From NCBI RefSeq assembly GCF_035222275.1, contig NC_085881.1, positions 3,906,001-3,970,000 on the forward strand: 64,000 bases of DNA. The letters run 5' to 3'. Below the pieces are notes generated by a model. That model was not told the origin of the DNA. It saw only the letters and a list, made by a program, of their open reading frames with translations, and did not search any database. Shown piece after piece: positions 1-10,025 of the stretch. Source of the stretch: Podospora bellae-mahoneyi. Its lineage: Eukaryota > Ascomycota > Sordariomycetes > Sordariales > Podosporaceae. Position 1 is the stretch's first letter. Every line of letters begins with the position of its first letter. The position numbers and the translations under genes are program-made.

Positions 1-1
1 A

Positions 2-854
2 AATGACATACAGCGCGCCAATTACCCTGGCACAGTTGAGGTATGGCCACTTGATCTCTGCTCTTTTGACAGCGTCAAGTCCTTCTGCGTCAAGGCCAAC
101 ACGGTATTGGACAGACTGGATGTTCTCCTGCTCAATGCAGGCATCATGGCCAAGGAGCTACAGACGCCCGAAGAAGGTGGTGGTTATGAGAGTACAATCT
201 TGACCAATGTCATCTCGACATTTTTGGTGGCATTTATGTTGATGCCGTTGCTGAAGCAGACGGCCGAGCAGCAAGCGGACAAGGCTGTGGTGACAGTCGT
301 TTCCAGTGAGGCTCACTTTTTGGTAAGACTTGCATCTGTCTATACGTATGCTTTGTGACAAGAACTGACCGGCGATGCAGACTACATTCAAGGAGCGCCT
401 TGAGCCCAACATATTTGGATGCTTCCGAAATGGCGACTTTGATCCGTATGAGAACTACAGCACTAGTAAGCTTCTCGACCTATTGCTGGCTCGAGAGCTC
501 GCCAACAGACTGGACGCCTCTTCTCCAGCGGGGAACAGCAAGGTTATTGTCAACAGTGTCAACCCAGGGTTGTGCAGGTCTGGATTGTTTAATAAGGTCC
601 CTCTCATCGTCAACCTCTTCATTGGATTCCTCTCGCTCATCTTTGCACGATCATCTGAGCAAGGATCGAGAACATTGCTGGCTGCTGCCGCTGGAGGACG
701 AGAGACCCATGGCAAGTATATGGATGCCGCCAAGGTGGCTCAGCCCAGTTCGTTTGTGATGTCAGATGAGGGCAAGAGAGCCCAGAAACAGGTCTGGGAA
801 GAGTTGGTCAACATTCTGGACGCTGTTGAGAAGGGGGTCAGTAAGAATATCTGA
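2..854 (+). CDS. Short-chain dehydrogenase/reductase, 5' truncated
   Basis: C-terminal part of an NAD(P)-dependent short-chain dehydrogenase/reductase of the retinol-dehydrogenase-like type found in fungi. The reading frame is open from the window edge, so the N-terminal nucleotide-binding glycine motif lies outside. One intron at 323-380 (GTAAGA...GCAG) joins the exons in frame. Visible family marks are LNAGI (the NAG motif of the central strand), VVTVVSSEAH (the serine region) and YSTSKL, the catalytic YxxxK. After this come NSVNPGLCRSGL, matching the usual PG element, and a hydrophobic stretch LIVNLFIGFLSLIF that may contact a membrane. The substrate cannot be told from sequence. The stop is at 852-854. 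Confidence 0.88.
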
Positions 855-1139
855 CCCCTGCAGCGCTGGTGGAGAGAGGTGCTGCTTGGGGAAAGTACCC
901 CGCAAACCCACCCCCGCGATCTACCCCAGAAACAGCCCCGTCAGCTGCTGGAGCCTCGGTAACATTGTTTGAATGTGACAGGGATAATGAGGCATGTTGG
1001 TTCCTTTCAAGGTCTTTAAACTGGACATAGGTATCAGCGGATTTCCTTCTTTGTATCTATATTTCTCGATTATATACATGTACTCTATAGAATTCAGTAA
1101 TTCATTATTTTCTCTTTGGTTCCTAATCGCAACTTCAAG

Positions 1140-2414
1140 ATGGTAGGGCCGCCTCCTCTCCAAGGCATCAAGGTGCTTGAATTCGCCGGCCTGGCTCCAG
1201 GTATGTTCTCCCACACCCGCCCCCCGCCCCCCCAATTCTCGACAACAGATGAACTAACACCCATCTCAGGTCCCTTTGCCGGCCTACTTCTCTCCGACTC
1301 AGGCGCCTCGATCCTCCGCATCGACAGGCCCTCTTCCTCGCCCTCTCCATTACCAACCCCTGACCTCCTAACCCGTCGCAAAAAGTCCATCGCCGTGGAT
1401 CTCAAGTCCCCCCTCGGCATCGAACTCGTCAAGTCCCTAGCAGCAAAAGCTGACATCCTCATTGACCCGTTCCGCCCCGGTGTCCTGGAAAAGCTCGGCC
1501 TAGGCCCTTCCGTCTTATGCTCTCTAAATCCAAGATTAATCTACGCCCGCATGACCGGCTTCCGCCGCGATGGGAAATGGGCCAAAATGGCAGGCCATGA
1601 CATCAACTACCTCGCTGTTTCAGGGTCGTTATCTTTGCTAGGAAGGAAGAACAGTCCGCCAACACCACCGGTCAACATTCTGGGTGATTTTGCTGGCGGG
1701 GGAGCCACGCTGTTCCAGGGGATACTCCTCGCGTTGCTGTCGAGGGCCACTACGGGGAAGGGACAGGTCGTGGAGGCGAATATGGTCGACGGGGCGTCGT
1801 ATCTGGCTACTTTCCCGCGGTTCGCGCTGCACACCATGACTGGGTCGCTGCCGAGGGGGGAGAACTTGTTGGATAGTGGATGCCCTTATTATGACTGCTA
1901 CGAGACAAGAGACGGGAGGTGGATGGCAGTTGGGGCGCTGGAGCCGCAGTTTTTTGGGGATTTGATCAGGGGGTTGGGGCTGGAGGGGCAAGGTTGGGAG
2001 GAGAGGAGGTATGATAGGGGTAATTGGGGGGAGTTTAGGGGTTTGTTGGAGAGGAGATTCAAGGAGAGGACGAGGGAGGAGTGGGAGAGGGTGTTTGAGG
2101 GGACGGATGCGTGTTGTACGCCGGTGTTGGAGTATGGTGAGTTGGAGAGGGAAAAGGAGAAGAGGGGGGGCGATCAGAGACCGATGGTCACGTTGAGGGA
2201 GACGCCACTTTTGGGGGTGGTGAAAGGAAAGGATGGAGATGCTGTCACGCATGGACAAGGGGAGGGAGTGAAAGGAGATGGGTACAGAGGGGAGCCTCTG
2301 GCGCCTGGGGAGGGTGGCGAGGAACTCTTGGAAGAGTGGCTGGGTTGGAAGAAGGGAAGGGAGTTTGATGTGGCGGGTGGAGGGTTGGTGGTGAAGGAAA
2401 AGGCAAGGCTGTAA
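1140..2414 (+). CDS. CoA-transferase family III / alpha-methylacyl-CoA racemase-like protein
   Basis: 401-residue member of the CaiB/BaiF (family III) CoA-transferases, closest in look to alpha-methylacyl-CoA racemase, which inverts the 2-methyl centre of branched acyl-CoAs for peroxisomal or mitochondrial beta-oxidation. One intron at 1201-1269 interrupts the N-terminal EFAGLAPG/PFAG motif. Further marks are the RKKSIAVDLK segment, the AGHDINYLAVSG stretch (His and Asp in the position of the racemase catalytic pair) and GDFAGGG. I chose ATG 1140 because it begins immediately before the family's usual first strand. The intron is 69 nt (23 codons) without an in-frame stop, so a retained form would still be translatable. 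Racemase and transferase activity cannot be separated here. Confidence 0.9.
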   Translation: MVGPPPLQGIKVLEFAGLAPGMFSHTRPPPPQFSTTDELTPISGPFAGLLLSDSGASILRIDRPSSSPSPLPTPDLLTRRKKSIAVDLKSPLGIELVKSLAAKADILIDPFRPGVLEKLGLGPSVLCSLNPRLIYARMTGFRRDGKWAKMAGHDINYLAVSGSLSLLGRKNSPPTPPVNILGDFAGGGATLFQGILLALLSRATTGKGQVVEANMVDGASYLATFPRFALHTMTGSLPRGENLLDSGCPYYDCYETRDGRWMAVGALEPQFFGDLIRGLGLEGQGWEERRYDRGNWGEFRGLLERRFKERTREEWERVFEGTDACCTPVLEYGELEREKEKRGGDQRPMVTLRETPLLGVVKGKDGDAVTHGQGEGVKGDGYRGEPLAPGEGGEELLEEWLGWKKGREFDVAGGGLVVKEKARL

Positions 2415-2893
2415 CGGTTTGTACGTCCCTGTCAGGGTTCTGCGGTTCCACCAAGAAAGATAGCCAACAACAGGGCAAATCATAATCAGGACTGCGGCAA
2501 GGTTGAGTTGGAGGAAGTTTCCAAGCACGCGAAGAACTCCTGAGTGGCAATACTTGGGGGCTGCTTTAAGCGTGGTCTTCCGGGAATGCTGTTTTTAAGC
2601 AGCCAGCGTGGACCGGCTTTCCGTACAATGGGCTTGCAACAATCCTCGGTAGCTTCTCTTGGTGTGAGACTAAGGTTCAACTCACATTCAATGGATGTGC
2701 TTTTAAGTTTCTCAGGTCTCGTCCCTTCCAGAACCATCAAGCCACAGCCCAGGTCATGCCCCCGCACTTCACTGAGTTAATGTTTATTTCTCTCATCAAT
2801 TTCAAACTGGGAAGAAGGCGGCCAAATCAACCACCGTCGACTTACCTTACCTGTCACTGGCTAGTACTTCAACTTCCTATCAGCCGACTCATC
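2415..2893. other. Intergenic stretch, no gene seen
   Basis: About 480 nt between the CoA-transferase stop and the remains of the 2EXR-type gene. Open frames are short and low in complexity. I see no RNA gene or repeat. Confidence 0.5.
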
Positions 2894-4159
2894 ATGCACG
2901 ACAACAGCACCATTCCCATTGCAACAAACACGTCCATCGACCTTCCCTCACTTCCCCTGTCTTCCATGTAAGCTACAAGAAAAAATATGGGAGATGGCCA
3001 TTCGACCGGATTCTCCGGCGGTACACCGCTTCTCTCTCCACCATCAGGACGCTGTCAAAGAGCTAACAACCAGGGACAAAGTGATTTTACATCACGGCGA
3101 TTCCAACCTCGATATCTCAGGGCTCTACGATAAGCCCAGAGGTAATGTGTATGGGCATTATAGACTCTGCGCCCCTCGAACTACCACAACATCGAACTCC
3201 TATTCGTGGAGTAGGAACATGTCGGCATACATGTGGACGCTGGACTGTGGGGGGAGCAAGTGCCGAATCTAGGCGGATAGCGATCAGAGTATGGAAAGTC
3301 GGGGTTGAGGCTGATATTTTGGAGGAGATACGCTTACACAGAAAAGCGGGCCGTCCTTTGAAGTCCCCTGAACAGCAGGTCAGAGAAATCTACAAGGGCC
3401 ATTATCCTTCCGGTTCCACGGCTCCGATGATACAATATGACGAACGACAACGTGGATTCAACACCGCGGAGTAACAAACCCACCGCTCCGCTCATTGTCC
3501 GGGCATCATGAGACTTGCTTTGGATAGACATTCCATTTTCAGGGTCGCCTTTGGGGCGATGGCGTCTCTTCATATGTTTATCTCCTGCTCAGTCAGCAAT
3601 TGTCCCTGGAGCTTCGGGTGGTTGTCGGCTCTGGCCTAGGAATATCGCCATTGATTTTGATCCCAGATGAAATAATACTCGTTCGAAATGGCCCTTCAAT
3701 CATGAGGATGAACTTGAGGGCGAGTCCACAACTATCGGGGTCGCAAAGACCCCCAACTTCGTGCCTCAACTGATACGGATGTGTTACTTTGATGGAGACC
3801 GATATACGGAGACTCCATACATCTGGCTGATTGACCGCGGGCGTGGAGCAGCCAAATATCGCCGGCGTCTCGATCATAGTACAATGAGCGAGGAGGATGG
3901 CTCGTCATCATCATCCCTGTCTCCACAGTCCCAGTACTGTACGTACGAAACGGAAGAATGGGCAAAAGGTGCCGTCTTCTATGATGGCCAGCACAGGTAC
4001 ATGGAAGCAAACAGTTACGGCCCGTCAACTGGTCCGCTTATCGACTCCTCCTCCTTCAACGAAGGCGGCGTCGTTACACTGATGAGTGGTTTTAGACAGC
4101 CGATTGCTCCATCCAATGTGCGCCGACCTGTCGCGGTGTTTGTCGAGTGTCAAGATTGA
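2894..4159 (+). pseudogene. Broken 2EXR-domain gene
   Basis: Remains of a fungal 2EXR-family gene of unknown function. The N-terminal hallmark is present as FPHFPCLPCKLQEKIWEMA (normally F-x-x-F-x-x-L-P-x-E-[IL]-R-x-x-I-W) from about 2943, but in a frame that has no ATG; the ATG at 2894 is one base out of phase. The middle part (ESRRIAIRVWK, about 3271) lies in another frame. The C-terminal part (LWPRNIAIDFDPR from 3629, then IWLIDRGRG) is in a third frame and is cut by TGA at 3668-3670 before running open to the stop at 4159. At least two frameshifts and one nonsense codon separate the pieces and no splice sites explain them. Sequencing error cannot be excluded. Confidence 0.6.
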
Positions 4160-4361
4160 GCAAATGTTGCTGGCTTAGATATACGCAATTGAGACTTGGC
4201 TGGCAGGGAAAGTGTGGTTTTGGTCCTGGACACATCATAGCTCAGGTCAAAAAAATGAGATCGTTATAATGGTTTGATGGTCAATCAATGCAATGGACTT
4301 CTTTTTACTGTGGTGACAGCAATGTTGCTGGTTGAACAAAAGAGTTAGAAGCTCATCTCCA

Positions 4362-5132
4362 TCACGCTCGCCCCGAACTTTGCTCCTCTTCCCTCAAATC
4401 CCTCACCAGCTTCCTCCCCGGCCCCTCCAAGCTCTCCACCTCATGCGCCTCATGCCTCTCCTTCTCCTTCACCCCAGCAGCAACCCACTCCCTCACGCCC
4501 TCCAGCCCATTGATCCTCTCCATATACCCCTTCGCCCTCTCCCCCAGGAACCTTTCCGCCGCCCCCAAGTAACTCCCAAGCCGCAATACCACCGGCGCGA
4601 AAAAAGCATCCACCGCCCCAAACTCCCCTCCCGCAAGGAAAGGCCCACCAAACTTTGCTAGCCCTTCCTCCCAAACCTCGTTGATCCTCCTCAGGTCCTT
4701 CACCAACCCCTCGTTAAACGCCTCGTCTGACAGCTCCACCCGAATGGAAACATTCATCCCCATCTCCTGCCTTATGCTCCCAAACCCGGCGTGCATCTCC
4801 GCCACTGCTGACCGTGCCCAGGCGCGTGCGGGTAGGGAGTCGGGGTAGATTCTGCTGTTGGGGAACTGCTCGTGGAGGAACTCGACGATGGCGAGGGATT
4901 CCCACAGGATGATTGGATCAGAGGAGCCGGAAGGGGGGTGGTGGTAGTGCAAGCAGGGGACGTGGCAGACGGGGGAGAAAGACTTCCACTGGGGCTGGCG
5001 GTAGCCGGAGCCGGGGGCCAGCGGGTGGAGGTGCTCCTCGAAGGGGAGGGAGAGCTCCTTCATCAGGAGCCAGGGGCGGAGGGACCAGGAGGAGTAGTTT
5101 TTGTTGGTGATGTGGAGGTGGTAGGAGGACAT
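4362..5132 (-). CDS. Glutathione S-transferase-like protein
   Basis: 256-residue single-exon protein of the glutathione S-transferase superfamily. The N-terminal thioredoxin-like fold begins NKNYSSWSLRPWLLMKE, the signature of a GST group shared by bacteria and fungi, with the likely catalytic Ser in SSWS. The ILWESLAIVEFLHE segment gives the cis-Pro/ESxAI glutathione-contact region. The helical C-terminal domain follows from about residue 95. The frame stays open upstream to 5486, but that extension is low-complexity His/Thr/Pro translation. ATG 5132 sits right before the family's first strand, so I start there. Substrate unknown; a detoxification or thiol-transfer role is family inference. 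Confidence 0.85.
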   Translation of the reverse strand: MSSYHLHITNKNYSSWSLRPWLLMKELSLPFEEHLHPLAPGSGYRQPQWKSFSPVCHVPCLHYHHPPSGSSDPIILWESLAIVEFLHEQFPNSRIYPDSLPARAWARSAVAEMHAGFGSIRQEMGMNVSIRVELSDEAFNEGLVKDLRRINEVWEEGLAKFGGPFLAGGEFGAVDAFFAPVVLRLGSYLGAAERFLGERAKGYMERINGLEGVREWVAAGVKEKERHEAHEVESLEGPGRKLVRDLREEEQSSGRA

Positions 5133-5657
5133 TTTGGGTGATGATGGGTGAGGTGGTTGAAGACAAGTGGCGGGTGATGAAAAAAGTGGGTTGTTGAAGA
5201 GGTGTGGTATCGTAAGGGTGTTGTTGTTGTTGTTGGCGGTGTTGTTAGTGTGAGGTTGTTCAAAAGGGTAGGTAGTGGAAAGGAGAGATGGATGAGTCAG
5301 TATACGCAAGGGGTGGGGGTTGATTAAATGAAATAGACAAGTGACTCGACCATACTCCAAGGCTGAAAATGCTGTAAATATATCCAACTGGAGAGAAGAA
5401 CAAAAAAAACATCGTACCCGCAGAGCTACCCCGTATAGGAAGCTCACATCTCCACGCCCTATCAATGACCGGTCCTCCCCACCCAACTGCTACCTTTGCT
5501 GCAAGTATTATCCCCAAGGGCGCATAACACCACCACAACAACTCCTCCATACCATCGTTATCCACCATGGTGTGACTCACTCGAACCATAAAGATACGAC
5601 ACTTTGGGAATAACTTCTATTTTCGCCCAGCAAAGAACAACTGAAAGGAATCACAGG
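5133..5657. other. Intergenic stretch between two minus-strand genes
   Basis: Holds the 5' region of the GST-like gene, with a GTT/TTG-rich simple stretch around 5210-5245, and the 3' flank of the Trp-tRNA synthetase gene. No further gene seen. Confidence 0.5.
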
Positions 5658-7449
5658 CTAAGCAGCGGCAGAACCCTCCTTCTCCTTGGCCTTCTGGGCC
5701 TTCTTCGCCTCTATCTGTCTCTGCTTTTCCAGCTTCTTCAATTGGTTCTTTGTGAGTTTCCCATCACCGCCCTCGGCACCCTCAGCACCTTCTAGCTTTG
5801 GTACCACAATATCGGCCTTGGGTACTTTGGGGTTGCCCATCCAGGTGAGAGGTCTGATGTCGGTGAATTCCTTGACAGCTGCATCGTCGACCTTGGCTCT
5901 CCTCTCCTGGAACGCCGCGACGAAAGTCTGGAGCTCCTTGATGCAAAGCGCCTTGAGCTCACCCGTGAGGAGCTCACCCTTAGAGTAGGCGACCCGGATC
6001 TTCTCAAGTTCTTCGTCATCCTCGAGGAAGAAGCGGAGGTACTGGTAGGCAACGTCTACGTCTGTGTCACCTCCCACTGCGCGGTGCTCCTCGACGGACA
6101 CCTTGCCACCACTGAAGGCGTATTTGTTAACCTTGTTCTTGATCTGGTTGGGAGTGTCGGTCATGAAGATGGCGCTGGAATCAATCGAGGCAGACTACAT
6201 TGTGTGAGCAATAACGAGACGTATTCAGAGTAAAACACACTCACCATCTTCGTGCCTGGCCCCTGGAGGGCTGGCAAGAACAAAGAATGGATCAGGGACG
6301 GCTTCGCAAACCGCACCCCCTGGTAGGTAAGTCTGGCGGCAACATCACGGGTCGCTGTAACGCTTAATTAAATATTTACTCTTGATCATGGAACACTGGA
6401 TATCACAAACCTCTGAAATATGGGTCCTGATCAACGGCACATGGACTGGGGAATGCGTTAGATCGATATCACACCGAGTTGAAAGAAGGTCCTCACATCA
6501 AGCATGGGATGCCGACGGTCTTCTTTTCGTCCTCACCGAAAATGTGAGGGAAGCTGTTGGCAAAGGCAGCAGCACCCTGAATACTTCCAAAGTGAATCTT
6601 GCCAATGTTGGAGGAGTCGTTGAAGCCGAAAATGGCACGCGCTTGGTTGAGCGTGATGTGCTTCGCTAACCGCGTGATTTGGCGATAGAATGCGCCGCCA
6701 ACGTAGTCGTACTGGTAGTTTGTTAGACCACGTAGGCAACAGAGGCCTGGGATATCCGTACATCAGAGAAAATGAATGTCTTGTTTGGGTCAAAGCCCAT
6801 GCTGATAATGTCCCGAATATTGCTGTCGCAGTACCCTTGAACTTCCTCAATTGTGCGCTTCTCCGAGAACAGGTATTTTTCGTCGTCCGTCAACATGATT
6901 ACAAGCTAGAAAGATCTTTATCAGTAGCTGGTTATACAGAAGAAATCCTACAAGACCACCTACAGGAACGTCAAAGGTATCCTGAAGCCCTGTGAGGTCC
7001 CGTGTTAGTCAACCTTCCACGCTCGCCAAGCCGTTCTCCTGAATCTCCATACATTTTGTAAACATAAAGGGCGTGCAGTGTCCAACATGGATGGAGTCGC
7101 TCGAGGGCCCACGTCCAGTGTACAGAAAGAATGGCTCATTGCGCTCGTATCGGTCGAGAATAAGCTCGAAGTCGCGATGCGAAAAGACGATGCCTCTGCG
7201 GAGAAAATGGTGTGGCTTCTTCCCCGTTACGCGCTCGAACCTGGCGAGGAGCTCCTCGTCAATCTTCTTGGTGCCAAACTCCTCAATCAGCTTGTCGTAG
7301 TTGATTGCCTTGATCTGGCCGTCTGCGCCGACCTCCCCTTGAACGTTCCAGGGGTCAACTGTCTGCTTGGACCCTTGGGCAGCAGCTTCGGCCGGGACTT
7401 CGGGGATTTGAGACTCATTGAGAGCCACGGCATTGGCGGTTTCGGCCAT
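5658..7449 (-). CDS. WRS1: Tryptophanyl-tRNA synthetase, cytosolic
   Basis: Class Ic aminoacyl-tRNA synthetase charging tRNA-Trp. The spliced product is 487 residues. Seven exons on the minus strand: 7053-7449, 6964-6989, 6762-6905, 6497-6711, 6411-6445, 6245-6354 and 5658-6194; the introns are 50-63 nt and the spliced length is a multiple of three. The HIGH-type motif appears as HVGH in [13 protein letters not shown] and the signature loop as GTKMSAS across the last junction. Splicing at the first intron gives FTKWLQD and at the second [13 protein letters not shown], both matching eukaryotic TrpRS. Exon 2 is only 26 nt. A lysine-rich tail ([12 protein letters not shown]) ends the protein. 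The lack of a targeting peptide and the eukaryotic-type core point to the cytosolic enzyme. It diverges from MRF1 across 380 bp. Confidence 0.96.
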
Positions 7450-7829
7450 GGTATCGATGTCGAACAGCGTTGAGAAAAGAAAGAAGCTGGTAAACAAGTA
7501 AAAAGTAGGTGAAAAACGATAGAGGTGAGTCAAAAAGTCAGAAGAGATCACAATGCGCCTGCCGGACCGCCGCTGAGTCGTCCTATCATGCCGTGTCCAA
7601 TTCACCACCCATTATGGTGGGGGAGGGGCACTTGGAACCAGGGTGTATGACTCCACCCACCCACTTCCAGAAGGCGGGGAAGAGCGGCAGAAGAGCGTTG
7701 CCTGCCGGGAAATTTCGAGGATTGGATGAGAAGCTGCAGGGCCCGTCTGAGTCCAGTGTCAGCAGCTCTGGTTGGGCAGGCGGTTCCTGAGAGATTCTGC
7801 GCTGATGCCTGTAACTTAAAACTACGACA
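7450..7829. promoter_or_regulatory. Shared divergent promoter region of WRS1 and MRF1
   Basis: 380 bp separate the start codons of two head-to-head genes, both of translation (cytosolic TrpRS and mitochondrial release factor). Both promoters must lie here. I recognise no specific factor site. Confidence 0.6.
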
Positions 7830-9175
7830 ATGTTGGCGGCACCATGGGTGTGTCGAAGCTGCGTGCGATCGCTCAGGCGAATCGGCTTTTCGCAGCAGTT
7901 TCTACGGAGGGCTAGCACAGGTAAAGTAACGTTGATTGCCGTTATGGTTTTCTGCTAATAGCGCGAGTAGACTCCTTCAAGCTTCCCCCAGCTCTCCTCG
8001 ACCGCGCAAGATTTCTTACCGCCGAACACGATCAATTGACGGCACAACTAGCTGACAACTTTGACGAAAAGATTGCAAAGCGTGCAGGCGAAGTCCACAG
8101 GATCGCAGAGGCCTTCAAGAAGTTTGAGCATGCCAAGACTTCTCTCCGGGAGCTGGAGGGGCTCTTGAAGTCAGACGATGCTGAAATGCGGGAGATGGCG
8201 CAAGAAGACCTCGCGGCTACCAATGAGCAGCTGGCTGAGTCGAGTCGGAATCTGTCCGTGGCTTTGACTCCCAAGCATCCCTTTGCCGACATGCCGTGCC
8301 TCATTGAAGTCGTCCCTGGGCCAGGAGGAACCGAAGGTCGCTTCTTTGCCGACTCGGTATTCAAGATGTACCAAGCATATTGCGCCAATAAAGGCTTCCG
8401 CACAAAGGTTGTACAGTACTTGGCCGCCGACAGTACCGGCGAAAAGGGAGGTGATGGGGAGACAGCCCTTCAGGAAGCTGTACTTGAGGTGATGGAGGAG
8501 GGAGCGTATGCCCACTTCCGTGGTGAAGCGGGCATGCATCGGGTTCAGCGTGTCCCGGCAACGGAGAAGAGTGGAAGGACTCATACGAGTGCTGTAGCTG
8601 TCTGGGTGCTGCCGTCTTTCGCTGAGAACGCCACAGCCTCTGATGGTGACTGGGACAACCCGGAGAGTGACTTCTACATCGACCCGGCCGAGGTGAAATC
8701 TGAAAAGATGCGAGCCAGCGGAGCAGGAGGACAGCACGTCAACAAAACCGAGTCTGCTATTCGGTTGACGCACATTCCCACGGGCATCACCGTCAGCATG
8801 CAGGATTCTCGTTCACAACACACCAATCGAGCCGATGCCTGGAGGTTACTTCGATCAAGAATTGCACAGAAAAGGCGTGAGGCCAGAGAAGAGGCCGCTA
8901 GGGCACTAAGAAGCAGCGTGTTGTCATCAGCGCAGCTTACACGGGGCGATAAAATCAGAACCTACAACTATGGCCAGGACAGGTGTACCGACCATAGGGC
9001 CGGGCTTGACGTCCACAATCTACCAGATGTGCTCAGGGGTGGTGACACCCTGGGTAAGGTGATTGATGCTGTCCATGGCTGGCTCGCCGAGAAGGATATC
9101 CAGGCCTTGCTGGCAGATGAGGAGGCCGCTGCTGCTGCTGCGAACGCCCCTGGTAAAGGGAAGAAAGGGAAATAA
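7830..9175 (+). CDS. MRF1: Mitochondrial peptide chain release factor 1
   Basis: 431-residue class I release factor that reads UAA/UAG in mitochondria and triggers peptide release. Two exons, 7830-7920 and 7971-9175, with a 50-nt intron. The first exon encodes an Arg-rich, acid-poor leader (CRSCVRSLRRIGF, FLRRAST) typical of a mitochondrial presequence. The core holds the catalytic GGQ in ASGAGGQHVNKTESAIRLTH. Before it lies FRGEAGMHRVQRVPATEKSGRTHTSA (split here: GMHRVQRVP and RTHTSAV), the conserved block next to the GGQ domain. The C-terminus ends in a short Ala/Gly/Lys tail. The start was chosen because only this ATG gives the presequence and an in-phase splice. Confidence 0.95.
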
Positions 9176-10025
9176 AAAACACATACCCCCACTATTTTAG
9201 AGTGTACTTGTAGTTGTATGATATTATTGATGATAGAAATGTATTCAAATATTCTTGACTATAGTTGGAAGTTGGGGGGTGTTAGGATTTCATGAATTGA
9301 ATGCTGACCAATCAGCGTTGATATATCACCTGTTACCTTCCTAATACGGACGCATACTCTTGAGAAGGGAAGGCATGATGGACAAGTCTACCTTCCATAA
9401 CATTGGTTTGCCAGAGAAGACGTAGACCCAAGGAATTACATCTACTCTCTACATTGCGGTCCTTATTGCTTTTCAATAGAGAAGCGGTGTCTCACTTTTG
9501 TTGTATGAGTGTATCCACCACCTCTCAGCAACCCCTTGCTCAGAGGTGTTGACCTGGAACGGTCAATCCCGTCCAAGAAGATGACAGACAATACACCTTG
9601 AAGAATCAAACACTTTATGATGGGAGGTCATCAGTCATCTTGTTCTTTGTTTTGCAAGCCGTCTTTCGAGCAATAGCTCCTTCCGATCTTCCTGCTTCAG
9701 CCTGGGCTGTTGTTCGGTGCCTCATATGACGGTAGCGATACCTTGTTAATGCTCAACAGACATTTCCGCCTACTTCTTTTTGACATGGCGAGTTTTAGGA
9801 GAGCTGTGTGTCTGCCAGGAAGTTCTGGGAGCAATGGAGACAGTTAGCAATCCCATCTTTCCATCTCCCATGTGTTTCCTGGCCTGGTAGCGTCTATTTA
9901 ATTTCCCCTGACCCTTCAGATGTACCACCCCCAGCGTTGTCTCACAATTAGTTTACAATTCGACCCAAGTCTTAAGTCTCTTCTTTTTAAGCTTCGCAAG
10001 GCTCGGCAACAAAAACGAGTCGAAG
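9176..10025. other. Intergenic stretch, no gene seen
   Basis: 850 nt between MRF1 and the broken carboxypeptidase gene. No open frame of note, no RNA gene and no repeat recognised. Confidence 0.5.

Noticed and set aside
1638-2528. 296-codon minus-strand frame
   Set aside because: Antisense of the CoA-transferase gene, Leu/Pro/Arg-rich with no motif.
4362-5486. 374-codon frame including the GST-like gene with an N-terminal extension
   Set aside because: The extra 118 codons are His/Thr/Pro-rich translation of a leader with simple GTT repeats; the GST fold starts at ATG 5132.
6990-7014. 24-nt intron in TrpRS using the GTTGAC donor
   Set aside because: Below any working intron size and would add residues absent from the family; the upstream GTATGG donor gives FTKWLQD and a 63-nt intron.
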